DNA of 64,000 nucleotides from Cololabis saira (Eukaryota > Chordata > Actinopteri > Beloniformes > Belonidae), in NCBI RefSeq assembly GCF_033807715.1, contig NC_084599.1, positions 13,145,125 through 13,209,124 on the forward strand, in the 5' to 3' direction. The notes beneath the pieces are model-generated. The model was not told the DNA's origin, searched no databases, and saw nothing but the letters and a program-made list of their open reading frames with translations. The stretch's first letter is position 1, and each line of letters starts with the position of its first letter. Position numbers and translations under genes: made by a program. Shown here piece after piece: positions 1 to 12,645 of this stretch.

Positions 1-149
1 ACATCATTATACAAGCAGGCAATAAAAATTATGGATCAGAAACCTATGAGATGGCACCACTGTGAAATTTTAAGAAAACACAACCTTTTAACTTTTGAAA
101 ACTTAAACTGGTTTTTAAATGGTTATATAATCATGTTTCACCCCTGTTC

Positions 150-612
150 TCTGAAGTATTAGGCATCAGAGCTCTGGTAGAGTAACCACATGGGCCTGCA
201 CCAATGGTGACTGTCGTATCCCAAAGTATAAGACCTCTTTTGGTGAGTCGGTTTTTTCTGTGAAGGGTGCAAAACTCTGGAATTCTTTACCCACTAATTT
301 AAAATTAGAAACGTGTGGCAATATTTTCAACAGAGGACTCAAACTATGGCTCAAGTCTAAACAACAGTGCCTACATGAATAGGTCAGGTCTGGTTCTGCT
401 CTTGAATGTTGTCTTTGCTTTATATCTTATGTCATCCTCTAATTTTATTGTATATCTTATTGTATTGTATTTATATTATTTTTTTAAAAGCCTCCTGTGG
501 ACAAGTGTTGCAAATTAGCATGTATGCTAAAACACTCAAACAGTGCATTTGGTTTGTCCTATGTTATTGTGATGTCCATACCAAATAAAGAAATATAATA
601 ATAATAATAATC
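150..612 (+). mobile_element. L2-like LINE, 3' end
   Basis: The plus strand at about 165-380 reads as the carboxy-terminal tail of a LINE reverse-transcriptase protein, with the recurring fish LINE motif KLWNSLP followed by a basic, hydrophobic stretch and a stop. An AT-rich 3' UTR follows and ends in an (AAT)n tail at about 592-612. The copy is 5' truncated, and only the last hundred codons or so fall in the window. The clade (L2/Rex1) is inferred from the motif. Confidence 0.6.
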
Positions 613-619
613 CGAAACC

Positions 620-2470
620 TTGGGTCCAGTGCAGTGCAGTCCAGCATATACTGTAGTTATACGCATTCCCTCTATATCTGCCACAAATATTACTGAGGAT
701 TGCACACTTTGTGTTTGCCACAATGGTGGAACTAGCATCTCTTGGTGTCATGTTCTGTTCAATCATGTTCTTCACAGGCACAATGAGAGACATTGTGAGG
801 CTCCTCTCCTCACATAAGACTGTGGTTGCTGTCATTAAAGGATTCAGCAGCTTCACAAGGTCTTCAGCATCTCTGACATGACAGCTGTCAAGTGTATCAA
901 TAATTCGGGCCTTTTGTCTCAGCCCTGGGCTGGTGAGAGCTGCTGCTACGGTGGCTTGTTGCTCTAGGTAACAAGCCAGCATATCCAAGGTGCTGTTCCA
1001 TCGCGCGCTAATGTCTATTATTAATTTACGTGACAGCAATCGTAACTGCTTCTGCTTGGCTATAAAAACCGCTGCAGCTGTTGAACTCAGATGAAAAAAA
1101 GCAGCCACACGTCTCACTTGCCCAAGCAAACAGGTAACATGGGATACACCAAGGCCAGCTTGGGTCGCAGGGCTACTCGGGTGCACAAAGCATGCAATGT
1201 GTTGCTCCAATCCCGCATCACGCAGACCCACTTTCATATTTCACACATTATCCGTCACGGAAGCGCTGCCATGGTTTGGTCTTTTAAGCTCAGAATCTGT
1301 GACCACTGTTCTTGAAACCTCAGCTATGTTTGACCTTATACGGGACTCAGAACATTTGTCATTTCCCAATCTCTGTTGATCGCATGTGCTGTAATTGTTA
1401 TATAGCTCACCGAAACTTTCGAAGTCCAATCGTCAACTGGAACAGCGATACATCCTGCTTCTTTCAAAACCTGAACAACTTCTGTCTTCGTCTCTTTATA
1501 GAGGTTTAGCACTACTGTACAGGATAAATTTGCACTTGAAGGAACTGCATACTCCGGTCCCAGGGTCCAATCCAATCCAATCCACTTTATTTATATAGCA
1601 CATTTTAAAAAACAACAAGGTTACCAAAGTGCTGCACAATGAGTAAAGCAAGACATAGTAAAATAGTAAAAACTAAAAACGGAGTAAAATAGATAAGAGC
1701 ACATAAAAACATGAAATAAAAACACACCAAACAGACAACAACCAGTGATTCAGAAACATAAAAGACAAGACAGACACCACACAACTCTCATGCTGGAGGA
1801 AAAGCCAAAGAATAAAATAAGTGTCGCCGAAATTCATAGTCTTCTACAACGGAATATGGCATCATGTCCACTGCAATGAAAACACTGATGTCTGTCGTTA
1901 TAACCATGTCTCCAGAGCTTGACTGCGAAACTTTGGACGGCATTGTCTGGCCTTTAAAGCACTATGTAACTTTTCCACCTTAATATCATATTTCCAGAGT
2001 CATTGTGATGGTACATCAACTTACAACAGGTTTAATGACACCTCTGTCATGGTCTGAGGGGTCTGTATCGCCTTCACTGGCACTATGTAACTTGGAGGTG
2101 GATGGTAGGAACCCTTCCACACTACTGGTAAAGCACTACCGCTTTTGTCCAAAGGAGCCGCCAAACTCAACAAAAGCTGAAAGTTACATTGTGCTGCTTT
2201 GACTGAGGAAGGCAGAGAGCTGTGATGGTTCTGTAGATGTCTTTGCATAGTCCTCACATTGGCCGCAGTCTAAGGCAAGGTTGTCTTGCAGTGCTTGCAT
2301 ATTGTCTGTGTCTTGTGTGTCACTGTTATGTCATTATTTCTACTGGGAACCCAAAATGCTGCCACACCACTTAAATGTGGTGGGGGCATCTTCTATGATC
2401 ATTTCACCAGACTCTGACCTCATGTTAGCTGTTGCTCTTCATCTTGTGGGTTTCTGGGAGACTAGAAGCT
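620..2470 (-). mobile_element. degenerate hAT (ZBED-type) transposase relic
   Basis: Read on the minus strand, pieces in several frames match the order of a hAT transposase. The end of a BED zinc finger (CKHC then H..NHH) lies at about 2300-2200, a segment DMMPYSVVEDYEF at about 1880-1830, the DDWTSKVSVSYITITAH block at about 1450-1395, and a long final piece with RWNSTLDML and a KLL..T..LCEE block at 1237-620. Stops and frameshifts separate the pieces, and a LINE tail is inserted at about 1563-1830, so no functional transposase is made. The family was assigned from these motifs; no terminal repeats were found. Confidence 0.7.
1563..1830 (-). mobile_element. LINE 3' tail inserted in the hAT relic
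   Basis: The segment starts with a repeated CCAAT motif and ACTTTATTTATATAGCAC, the reverse complement of the common fish LINE ending GTGCTATATAAATAAAGT. An A-rich stretch follows. The hAT coding pieces resume on either side, so this is a later insertion. The same tail, in minus orientation, occurs near 52981. Confidence 0.55.
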
Positions 2471-2599
2471 GTAAGGGTGTATTGGTCCCCCTGCCGGCTT
2501 GTTCGCGATACACATTTTCACACAAAGAGAAATATCGTTGCTTTTCAATATCGCGAGATCTTGTCATACCCCGACCTAGAACATAAGGTATTGTTTTAT

Positions 2600-4430
2600 A
2601 ATCAAATTGAACTGGATGGTATTTAACTGGGCTTCAACTGAACTTCTTTTGTAAGTGGTGGATTCAGTTCAGCTCTCATCTCACGAGTATTTGTTTTTAT
2701 TTTGTTTTATAAGAAGAGTCAAAGAATATTTTCAATCTTAATGTGTGGAAAAGGAAAACATTTCCTCCGCTGTCAAGATATGAATAAACAAATGCACTTT
2801 TCATCCCTTTTTTTCCCCTTTCAACCATTTTCGGCTGAAACAACAAAGAGGTTTCAGCCGGGGGGCAAATCCCTCGGAGGCACAGGCAAAATACTGTTAG
2901 ACAGGGAGATTGAGAAAAAGGACGAGGTAAAGAAGTGAGAGATCAAAAGGTAAGAAAAAGGATGGAAGAGGGTGAAAGGGGAAAGAGTAAGTGATTTTGT
3001 TTTGGCAGCAAACCTATTGTAAACACAGCTGCTTCTGTATCTTCTAACCTCAGAGACATTCAGTTCACCTGAAACTCTTCTCCTGAGCCTTCATTTGTGA
3101 ATGAATGGTTTCATTACTCTAGCAGTGTCTCCTGTTAAATACATCTGCACTTCTTCCTTCCGTTGTTCACCCAGTCCTCTCGCCACCTCTGCTAACGGAA
3201 AGACTCATTTCAATATTATTCAGAAACATTAAAATAAGCCTCATCGCCGAGTCCTTTTTTCCTCTGACAATCAATCACACATAATTTAGCATCTCCTTTA
3301 CATCCTCCATTTCTTTTTCTGGCTTATCAAATGATGCCTTTTCTCTCAGTTTGGTGAGTTTCAAGCCCCACACTCGTTTAAGCTTCCTGCAAGGGAATGT
3401 TTTTTGTACTTTTCCTCTTTACGACCCATCTGATGATGACCTTCAGCTTTCCTCTGTTGTTGGGACAATAAAATATCTGCGATAGACGCAGACATTCAGT
3501 ACTCGCATGCACCTCTTCATCCTGCACTCTATTTCAAACTTAGATTTATGCTCTTTTCTGTTATGTAACACTGCACTGAGAGCAAAAATGAAAGGCCTCG
3601 AAAGACTGCTCATCATAACCTTGTTTCTCGGTCGATATCAGGCTCATCTGGCAGGCGTGGCGAATCGATGGGGATCTCTGGCATTATCCAGCATTATCAC
3701 TTAATGACACTGCCAAAGTTCAAGAAGATTATGAAAATCAACAAGGGGGTTTAGAACCAACTTAGACCCTGACAATCTCTCACTTGACCTCCGCTATTCC
3801 AGAATGACTGTTTTATCTCAAACCAAACATTGCAAGGCTGCAGGAGAAACACACACACGAGCATGCACACCGATCTGCTAATCCAGATCAAAACAGAGAA
3901 AGAATGATATGCATCTCAACTCTGTTTATCTTCCAAATCGTTATTGCAGCTGGATTGTTGAAAGCTTCAGACATGAATCTGCATTCATGCCCATCTTAAT
4001 AGTGTCACACTGCAGATGGCGGAGTGTCATGTCGCCAACAGCTTCTATTGCAGATTTAATGTGTGTGTGTGCTTGAATCGCAGCCAGCAAAAGCATCAGG
4101 CAGAGCCAGGTCTTTCATAAACTACTGGCCATGTATTCTGCTCTGTCAGCTGCGTGTGCAACATGCACTGTTTTGTTATACGACCCCATCTGATGATTTG
4201 CAAAAGATGCTTTGTTGAGTTAGTTTTAGCACATTTGTTACCCATGGAGGGAAGCAGTCAAGTATATCTATCCTGTTTAACACTGTGGGAGGATTTATGT
4301 GGAAGCTGTTGGAGACTTTATAGAACCCAAGTGAATTGCAAATCGTATGACTATGCTTTAAAATATGACTGAGATGGTTGGCATGTCCCGGAAAACTGTC
4401 ATAATAATGAAATCTGGAGGTGGATTGTAG
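2600..4430. other. intergenic, no gene seen
   Basis: Mixed-composition DNA with only short, low-complexity reading frames. I see no splice-flanked coding block, no RNA gene and no clear terminal repeats. Short TG and CA runs occur near 3850 and 4060. Confidence 0.5.
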
Positions 4431-4439
4431 TACAAAAGA

Positions 4440-4860
4440 CGGTCTACTGCAGTGGTTCCCGAAGTGCCCCCACGCTCATTAGGAGAGGCTCAGAGCCATT
4501 GCAAGGGTGTATGTATAAATAAAAAAATAAGGAATGGAATCAGGTTCTTTCATTCAAATGAATGCTTGGACACTCCTAGAATAATCAGAGGTGCCACTTC
4601 CCAAAGGCATACCAGACAAACGCTTGGGGTCCCGAGCCAGAAGGGAGCCCTCAAGAACCGACCAACTTTGAATGGCAACAGAGCAGGACGATCAGGAGTA
4701 TTTGTTTTTGTTTTTTTTTACCTTGTCTGCACACATATTAATGATTCATACTGTTGTGCAACTCAAGGTAGCTTGGCTGTCCAGTTATCAAGGCTAATGA
4801 TGAATATTATTAATAATTATTAATAATTGATAAAGTTGACTATTTATCAAATCGTATTAT
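4440..4860. other. possible one-ended hAT fragment and AT-rich DNA
   Basis: GCAGTGGTTCCC near 4450 resembles a hAT terminal repeat start (CAGTGGTTCCC), but no partner end or 8 bp target duplication was found. The stretch finishes in AT-rich sequence with short ATTAATAATT repeats (about 4790-4870). Confidence 0.25.
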
Positions 4861-4869
4861 CAATATGAT

Positions 4870-6640
4870 AAATAAAAATCCTCGGGGCACCACCGCCGGG
4901 GCCTTACTCCGGTGGAATTCGATAACTAAAACAGCAGAAAATCAGTCTCATATGATTTTTGAATTATCCTGCAGAACAGCAAATCTTACAGAATAACAGT
5001 GAAGGCGTGATGTCCGAACACTAGGCTCTGCTTAAACAAATCAATTTGTGACCAAATCTTGCATGAAATAACAACCACTCATAAAGAAATCAATCAGGAT
5101 TTATTTACATACAGGTGTCAAAAGATGATAAACGCAACACCCCAAATAAACCTGATGGCAGGAATGGCTTAAGTATCATAAAACAATTAATTAACTAGAA
5201 AAACATCAATAGAAAAATAGGACATGAAAGTTAAATGCATGGAATGAAAAAAAGAAAAAGAAATCAAGCAATAATAACGAAGATACAGAACATCTACAGT
5301 TCAAACGTGGCTCCTGTGGTCTTTTAAAGATGGACGCGCCCTCTGGGCCACGTGCAATCGGACCGGATGGCGAACGCAGCATTTAAAACGTGCCTACGGC
5401 AGAAAACAACGACTACCAAATAATCAAACATGATAATGATAACAATGATGATGTAATCTCAGCTCTGAACACAGATTTAGCTCTGTAACACCCTTAAGTT
5501 ACTGATAACCCAGGTCTCACAATCTCACACACAGTTCTGAACACTCTTAAATCCTACTGATCACTGCTACGCGGGCTCACGTCTCCTCTGGGATCCGGGA
5601 TCGGGTGCCTGCGGTTTTGTCGACTGGGTTCGCGGTCCTGCTGGGGTTTCGCAGTCAGGCTATCGCGTCCCGTCCCTTCCCCTGAAACGGATTAGACAGC
5701 GGCGGGGCCGCCTCGTGCCGGGCCGTGGTTCCGGACCAAAACGGAGGCTCACACGCATTCCTAGGCGCGGCGGGGGGACCGGTCTCTCCTTGCCGTGCTT
5801 CCCTCTCTGCGCCGGTCGCCGACGCGTGGCCGTCCGGGCCCCGGGAGAGCTCACGCCGGGCGAGACGCCGGCCGTCCGTCCCCGATCCCTGCGCCGGTTG
5901 GCAGACAGGGGCTCGGAGCGGGGAGGGGGGTTCAGTCTGAGTCGCAGCTGTGTCCCGATCTGGTTGCCGGGAGCGCGTGGGCGTCGGAAGCTTGGATCTG
6001 TGAACTTAAAGAGGAACAGAGTTTAGTGAGAAATCGGAGCCTCCCGGGGGACCGCGGCTTCAACGGCCGGACCCCGCAGGGCCCGGTCCGGTGCGGGCCT
6101 CCTGCCTCCCCCCAGCCCGGGGGGAGAGAGAGGAGATGGGATGCTTTGGCCTGGCCAAAGATCCAGCGCCGATGAGATGAAGTTGAGAAGAGAGAGAGGG
6201 AGCAGCGGCAGGGGTTTTGATCCTACGCGCGCTGCGGTGACGTCATCGGTGCCTCACTCGGGATTGGGTGCTGGCCTCCTGTAGGCGCCGCCCCATCCCG
6301 CAAGGCATGCTGGGGGGGTTGCTGATAGGTTTTGTGTCTGTCCAAAGAGGCCTGGTTTTAGGGCTCCGCTGCGTCCCGACCCCTGCTTAGGTGTCATAAA
6401 ACCCCAAGGAAGTCTGTTTTCCCTGGCAGAAACCCTGCTGGGTCCTTGTTTTGATCTCCGGCCATGCAGTGGGGGTCGTAAACGGACTATCTCGACCCAG
6501 GCCGAGATAACCAGGAGTTAGCAGAAGGGGGTCGCAGGACTTCAGGAAGAAGGGGCAAAGTCTGGTTTTACAGGTCCTCATAATCACAAAATATTCATAC
6601 ATTTATAAGTCCAGATGATCACTGGGTGCGGCCCAACAAT
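4870..6640 (-). other. CpG-rich insertion, possible LTR retroelement (unresolved)
   Basis: The block is AT-rich at 5000-5300 and turns strongly GC- and CpG-rich at 5300-6300, unlike its surroundings. Read on the minus strand it would begin TGTTGGGCC near 6638 and end near 4870, close to TGGTGCCCCGAGGA, which resembles an LTR/primer-binding-site junction. No gag, pol or env coding could be recognised, and the short reading frames in the GC-rich part have arginine/proline/glycine composition typical of translated CpG DNA. A solo LTR or a decayed CpG island are the alternatives. Confidence 0.3.
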
Positions 6641-6659
6641 ACCATGACGGTAGAAACCA

Positions 6660-7708
<1,049 letters not shown>

Positions 7709-7723
7709 CAGTTAAAAATAGAA

Positions 7724-9389
7724 TACCGTATTTTCGCGACCATATGGCGCACTGTGTGGAAAGGCGCACCCTCAGTTTTGTGTGTCATTTTTGGTTTTAA
7801 AACACACATACGGCGCACCGACCCAAAAGGCGCCGTCTACGGAGACGGAGCTGCACACACACGCGCTGCAAAACACACACGCGCTAAAAATACAGCGGAA
7901 GCAAAACTTAGTTTGATATTTTATTTCACTTTTCACATCAATCAAACCCTTCAAAGGTTCATATTCTGTTTCTGCATTAAAGAATTTAAAAAAACCACCG
8001 GGTTGCTGCACATAAACCTGTCTCAGCCACTGATCATCTCCTCATCCATCCAGCCCTTTTCATTTCACTCTGGCTGGAAAAGTCTCTTTAGGGAACGCTT
8101 TTCTTTTAAAAATCACCATCGGCGGCAGTTTCTGTCCATCAGCGTGGCAGGCCAGCACAAGATTAGGCTAAATAAACTTTTCATACCCCGTTGTGCTGCG
8201 GATCCCGACCGCGGCGGTCCCGGGTCCCGCTCCCCGTCTGCTCCCTCGCGCTGGACCGGGTCCGCTCCCCGTCTGCTCCCCCGCGCTGGACCGGGTCCCG
8301 GGTCCTGGGTCCCGGGTCCCGGGTCCCGGTCCGCCCCCCCCCCCCCCCCCCCCCCCCGCGCTGGTCCTCCTCCGCCCCCCGCGCTGGTCCCGCGTCCCGA
8401 GACCCTCGCGCTGGACCCCCTCACACACACGCGCTGTCGGGGAGCCGGTACCGGGTTGTATCCGACACCGCTAATTCAGCTGCGCCAGTCCGAATTTCCA
8501 GACCTGTCTCAGCTTCTTGATCATCATCATCCTTTCATCCAGCCCCCCCTTTTCATTCGCCCTTATAATGACTTCGGCTGGAAACGTCTTATGCAAAGTT
8601 TTTCTTTTAAAAATCCCCATACAGTTTCTGTCCATCAGCTGCGCCAGGCAAGCGCCACATAAACCAGTAAGTGTGTGTGTCGCGCCGCGAACACACACCG
8701 CCGCATGTCGGGATCCGGTACCGGGTTTGTAACCGACAGATTTGGCTGCAAATTTCGGAGGGTGAAGCTGATCCAACCTAAGACAGACCCCAGAAATCTC
8801 TGCTCGTAAAGCGGCCAGGAACCAGGTCGATCGGACCGCTTTGGGAACTAGGAAGTCGGGCTGCAGCAGCGCCCATCACCGCGGCTTTAACCGGGGAAAG
8901 TCACCGGTTCCGACCGGCCGGGACCGGAGGAGCCCACATGGACTTGTAGTACGGGCTCCCGGGGAAAGAGCACCGGCATTTCAGCCGGATCTGCAGCGGG
9001 GATGCGGCGATCGGAGCCCGCAACCCCACGGCAGGTGCTTCCTCGGTTCCGACATGCAAAACACACGCGCTGCAGAACAAGTGTGCTTATTTAAATAGAG
9101 CGGAGCAAAACTTAGTTTGATTGTATTTTATTTCACTTTACACATCAAGCAAATCCTTAAAAGTTTTCATCATCTGTTTCGCATTAAACAGCTCAGTGGA
9201 GTCTCATTCACGTCGCAACTCACGGGGGCTTCACCCGCCCCCTTCTCTTTTTACCGTTCTCATGGTGGCCGGCCTGACATTACCATAATTCAGGTAATAG
9301 ACACGGCGCACCGTTTCAAAAGGCGCCCGGGACATTTAAAAAAAAAAAAAAAAAAAAATGTGCGCCTTATGGTCGCGAAAATACGGTAG
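7724..9389. mobile_element. 1.67 kb non-autonomous TIR element
   Basis: The left end TACCGTATTTTCGCGACCAT and the right end, its near-exact reverse complement (ATGGTCGCGAAAATACGGTA), bound the block. Both ends continue into GGCGCAC-type subterminal repeats. This TIR family is widespread in fish. The inside holds duplicated segments (7915-8160 resembles 8499-8660 and 9115-9200; 8432-8475 resembles 8702-8745) and a GC-rich minisatellite. No transposase is encoded; the proline/arginine-rich frames here come from the GC repeat. Confidence 0.75.
8205..8440. repeat. GC-rich minisatellite with a poly-C tract
   Basis: Irregular repeats of GCTCCCCGTCTGCTCCC and GCGCTGGACCGGGTCC alternate, followed by CCGGGTC repeats and a C tract of about 24 bases near 8334-8357. 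The opposite strand is G-rich enough to form G-quadruplexes. Confidence 0.75.
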
Positions 9390-10745
9390 CTATCTGGGAC
9401 AAAACTTGTTATCAAATCAAAGCTGTGTCCAGTTAAACTTTAATGACAACTTAAGAATGCTAATTTATAGAATTCATTGGCAAGAAATTTAGAATATGTG
9501 CTACTAAGGTGCATAAATGGAAATAATTGTGCGTTCTGTGCCAGTGATGTTTATATTTTATTTTGAAACAGTACGAATGCAGTTTTTTAAAAAAAAAAAA
9601 TCTTTCACCTTTTTCTTTAGTGTCAGATTATTTACTATATAAGGCTGATTAATTAATGGGGGGGGAGAGTCTAAGAGAGTCTAAAATCACTTCTGAGCAT
9701 AATGAACAGGTTTTTGATGGGGCTTATTTGACTTTTTGTTATTTAAAAGAGGTTGTAGTTTATTTTATTGCAACCTGTAATTTATTGCAGTTTACTTTTA
9801 TTTGTTAATCTGTTCAAAAAAGGTTTGGTGAGGTGTGAAATAAACTGCAATTGAGCCACTGGTCTATTGAAATGTTTTTTTAAAGGACAAGGGCCAGAGG
9901 CTGGTTGTTTCAGAGAAAGAAGGGAGAAAGGGATTTGGATGAGGATAGGAAAATGAGGATGCAGTTATTTTGACATAATGGGAAAGTGGAAGTGACAAAC
10001 ACCAATATCCACACATTTACTCCAGAGAATGGGAGATGCAATGAGAAGCTTTGTTGAGCTCAACGCTCCGTTAGTATATGACTTTTTCCAAGGACTTATT
10101 TTACTACATTGAGTGCTGGGCATACAGAATTCATTTATTCAAACATTATGAATGTTTTAAATGATTAATGTGTTCCAAAGGAAAGTACATATGCCAGCCT
10201 TTCAATAAGGAGTGTGTTTGATTCTGCTCACCTGTAATATTTGTTCAGATTCAGCTTGCTTAGTTTCCGGTATTGTTCAGCAGTGAACTAAATGCCAAGT
10301 ACAACACCGGGGTAGAAAGCTTGTTTTTTAATGTTGGTCCCATGATATCCATATTGTCTATCTCAGCAGTCCCCAACCCAGTCACCCCTTTGGCTCTGCA
10401 TTCCCCAGTCAAATTCCCATCAGTATACCGTTTAGTCACTCACTCATCACACATTCAGTTAGGTTCAGTCCCTCTAGCTGTACTTACAGCATGTCTAAAC
10501 ATGGCTGCAGTGAATGAGAGTGACAGTTTAAAGTCACATAAACATGTGCTGGCACAAAAATAATTACCGGTAATCTGTATATGGAAGGAGTTAAGTTTCC
10601 TGCAATTCAATATATGCAACATTAACTACATAATTACTTGGACAGCATTATAATAAGTAGGTGGACACTTTTCATTTTACTCTCGATTGGTCAGTAAAAC
10701 CCTCTGCAGCACAGTGCTGCTCCACCTTCCATATAGCCAGTGTTG
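9390..10745. other. intergenic, AT-rich, no gene seen
   Basis: AT-rich single-copy-looking DNA with homopolymer runs. The longest frame (10273-10563) has no family motif and no splice context. Nothing further could be supported. Confidence 0.5.
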
Positions 10746-10749
10746 GGGT

Positions 10750-10950
10750 AGTTATCTAAAAAAATTAGAATATTCTGGGAATCTTAATCTTAAACTGTAA
10801 ACCATAATCAGCAATATTAAAATAATAAAAGGCTTGCAATATTTCAGTTGATTTGTAATAAATACAGAATGTATGACATTTTTGTTTTTTTAATTGCATA
10901 ACAGAAAATAAAGAACTTTATCACAATATTTTAATTTTCTGAGACAGTCC
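10750..10950. repeat. dispersed repeat with imperfect inverted ends
   Basis: It opens with AAAATTAGAATATTCTG and closes with CACAATATTTTAATTTTCT, which are imperfect reverse complements. The inside contains TGCAATATTTCAGTTGATT. The arrangement fits a small MITE, but target duplications are not clear. Confidence 0.45.
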
Positions 10951-10989
10951 TGTAGTTGGAACCTTATTACTGCAGTGCCCAGATCAGCA

Positions 10990-11062
10990 CCAGAAGTCCC
11001 GTAAAATCACGTAAAATCACTCAAAATCCCGCCAAATCCCGTAAAATCCCGTAAAATCACAT
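10990..11062. repeat. short tandem repeat (about 10 bp unit)
   Basis: About seven variants of a CCCGTAAAATCA unit lie head to tail, with substitutions between them. Confidence 0.6.
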
Positions 11063-11130
11063 TAAAGGCTGATTTATGGTTCTGCGTTACACCAACGCAG
11101 AATTTACGGCGTCGGGTACGCGGCGAATGT
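11063..11130. mobile_element. one end of a palindromic MITE
   Basis: TTAAAGGCTGATTTATGGTT followed by CTGCGTTACACCAACGCAGA matches the ends of two fuller copies at 29524-29616 and 54394-54544. The opposite end is missing, so this is a partial copy. Confidence 0.6.
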
Positions 11131-11794
11131 TACACAGCATAGCTGCCAGTCTTCTCCTCCATAAACTTGTGTCACTGCAAGAGAAAAACCGATGTGCTGC
11201 AAAAAAAGAACAGGAAAACTTGAATTTGCTTGTCTCACTGCAAGAGGGCAGCTATAAGGGCAGCTATAAGAGTTGACAGCTCTATTTCTTATTGTTTGTG
11301 CTACCTGGGGAGACTCAAGCAGTTTCACGTTTATCATACAGTATGAGAAAAAAAATCAACGGGTAGCATAAAAGTATGGCTGGAACCATTTAGCATGCAA
11401 TGAGAATATTTTAGTTATTTTAAATGTAGAGGTCTATCACTCATAACAGAACAGAACCTACTTGTGATATTAGTTTATTTCCTTACACAGGAACTCCATT
11501 ATTTTGCATAAAATAAACGTGTTTGCAGTTTCCACGCATCACCAGACAAATGAACAGATGCAAAATAGTTTTGGTACTTCTGAGTTTTTGTGTTTTGTTT
11601 TGTTTTTTTTCATATCCAAGGGATTTTATTCCAACACTTACAGCACTTTTAGTAAAATATCTTGCAAATGGAAACAATCAGAGGAACAAAACAAGTGATA
11701 TTTTATTTTTGGATTTCTCCTGCTTTGAAGCAAAGCACCTGCCAAAAGTGCTCTCAACTTCAAAGTTATCAATGAAACAAATGGCAGTGTAATG

Positions 11795-12127
11795 TGATAA
11801 GAAACTGTTGCCTCACAGCAAGAGGGTTGCTGATTTGACTCCCGGACGCAGTGGGAGTCTTTCTGTGCACTCCCCGTGTTTGCATGGGTTCCCTCCGGTT
11901 ACTCCGGCTTCCTCCCACGTCCAAAAACATGCATAGTAGATTAATTGGTGATTCTAAATTGCCCGTGAGTGTGAGTGTGCATGGTTGTCTGTCTGTATGT
12001 GGCGCTGCGATAAACCTGTCCAGGGTGTACCTCTGCCTCTCACCTGTGATGAGCTGGGATAGGCTCCAGCAGACCCCCGTGACCCTGCAAAGGATAAAGC
12101 GGGTATAGAAAATTGATGGATGGATAT
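11795..12127 (+). mobile_element. SINE-like retroposon with (GATG)n tail
   Basis: The text CTCCGGCTTCCTCCCACGTC, CCAAAAACATGCAT, TTAATTGGTGATTCTAAATT and GGGATAGGCTCCAGC, ending in GGATAAAGCGGGTATAGAAA and GATGGATGGAT, is a very common euteleost retroposon. The 5' end is truncated. The final GGATAA.GCGG plus GATGGATGG resembles the tail of the LINE ending at 15018. The reading frame over it is incidental. Confidence 0.7.
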
Positions 12128-12274
12128 TACAGTTGCTGAAATGTTATCGTGTCCACATACAGCAACACTTAATGTCTCAACAGTTTTTCAGTGACAAGTT
12201 TGAGCTCTTTCTTTATTTGAGCCTCCTCTGGGAAGCTGTTCAAACTTCTTCTAAAGAGAAACGTGCACAATGGC

Positions 12275-12637
12275 CAGTGTTGTCAGATGCAGGATAATTA
12301 TCACATTAGTATGATAATTTCAATTTCCATACGATACATGATCAATAGTCGGAAGTGTACAACATTGTACAATCCCTCTCCAAAAGTGAGTATTTATTCG
12401 CGACTCTTATTTAGTATTAGTCTGATTTGAAATCAGATTCAGCAGATTTTTTTTTTGTAATTAATCTGGTGTTTTGTCACGTTTTAGCTCTTACTCACAA
12501 GGACACGCCTCCTTAGCCCCACACCACCACCACTCGTTTTCATTCGTCGTTGTAGTAACGTACAATAATTTAATGCGAAATACGATTATTTCGGGCTCTC
12601 TATACGATAATTTGGTTTGGGATTTCTGGCAACACTG
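12275..12637. mobile_element. hAT-type MITE with 8 bp target duplication
   Basis: The ends CAGTGTTGTCAGA and TCTGGCAACACTG are inverted repeats. They are flanked by a perfect 8 bp direct repeat ACAATGGC (12267-12274 and 12638-12645). TIRs starting CAGTG with 8 bp duplications are diagnostic of hAT transposons. The 363 bp element is too short to code for transposase. Confidence 0.9.
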
Positions 12638-12645
12638 ACAATGGC

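Noticed and set aside
5660..6175. Overlapping Arg/Pro-rich frames
   Set aside because: Open frames are expected in CpG-rich DNA; no domain or splice context supports them.
8113..8662. Several Pro/Arg/Gly-rich frames, up to 302 codons
   Set aside because: They overlap on both strands over a GC-rich minisatellite within a non-coding TIR element, and their composition reflects the repeat.
11795..12127. tRNA gene suggested by a B-box-like TGATTTGACTCCC near 11831
   Set aside because: No A box or cloverleaf could be folded; the region is part of a dispersed SINE-like repeat.
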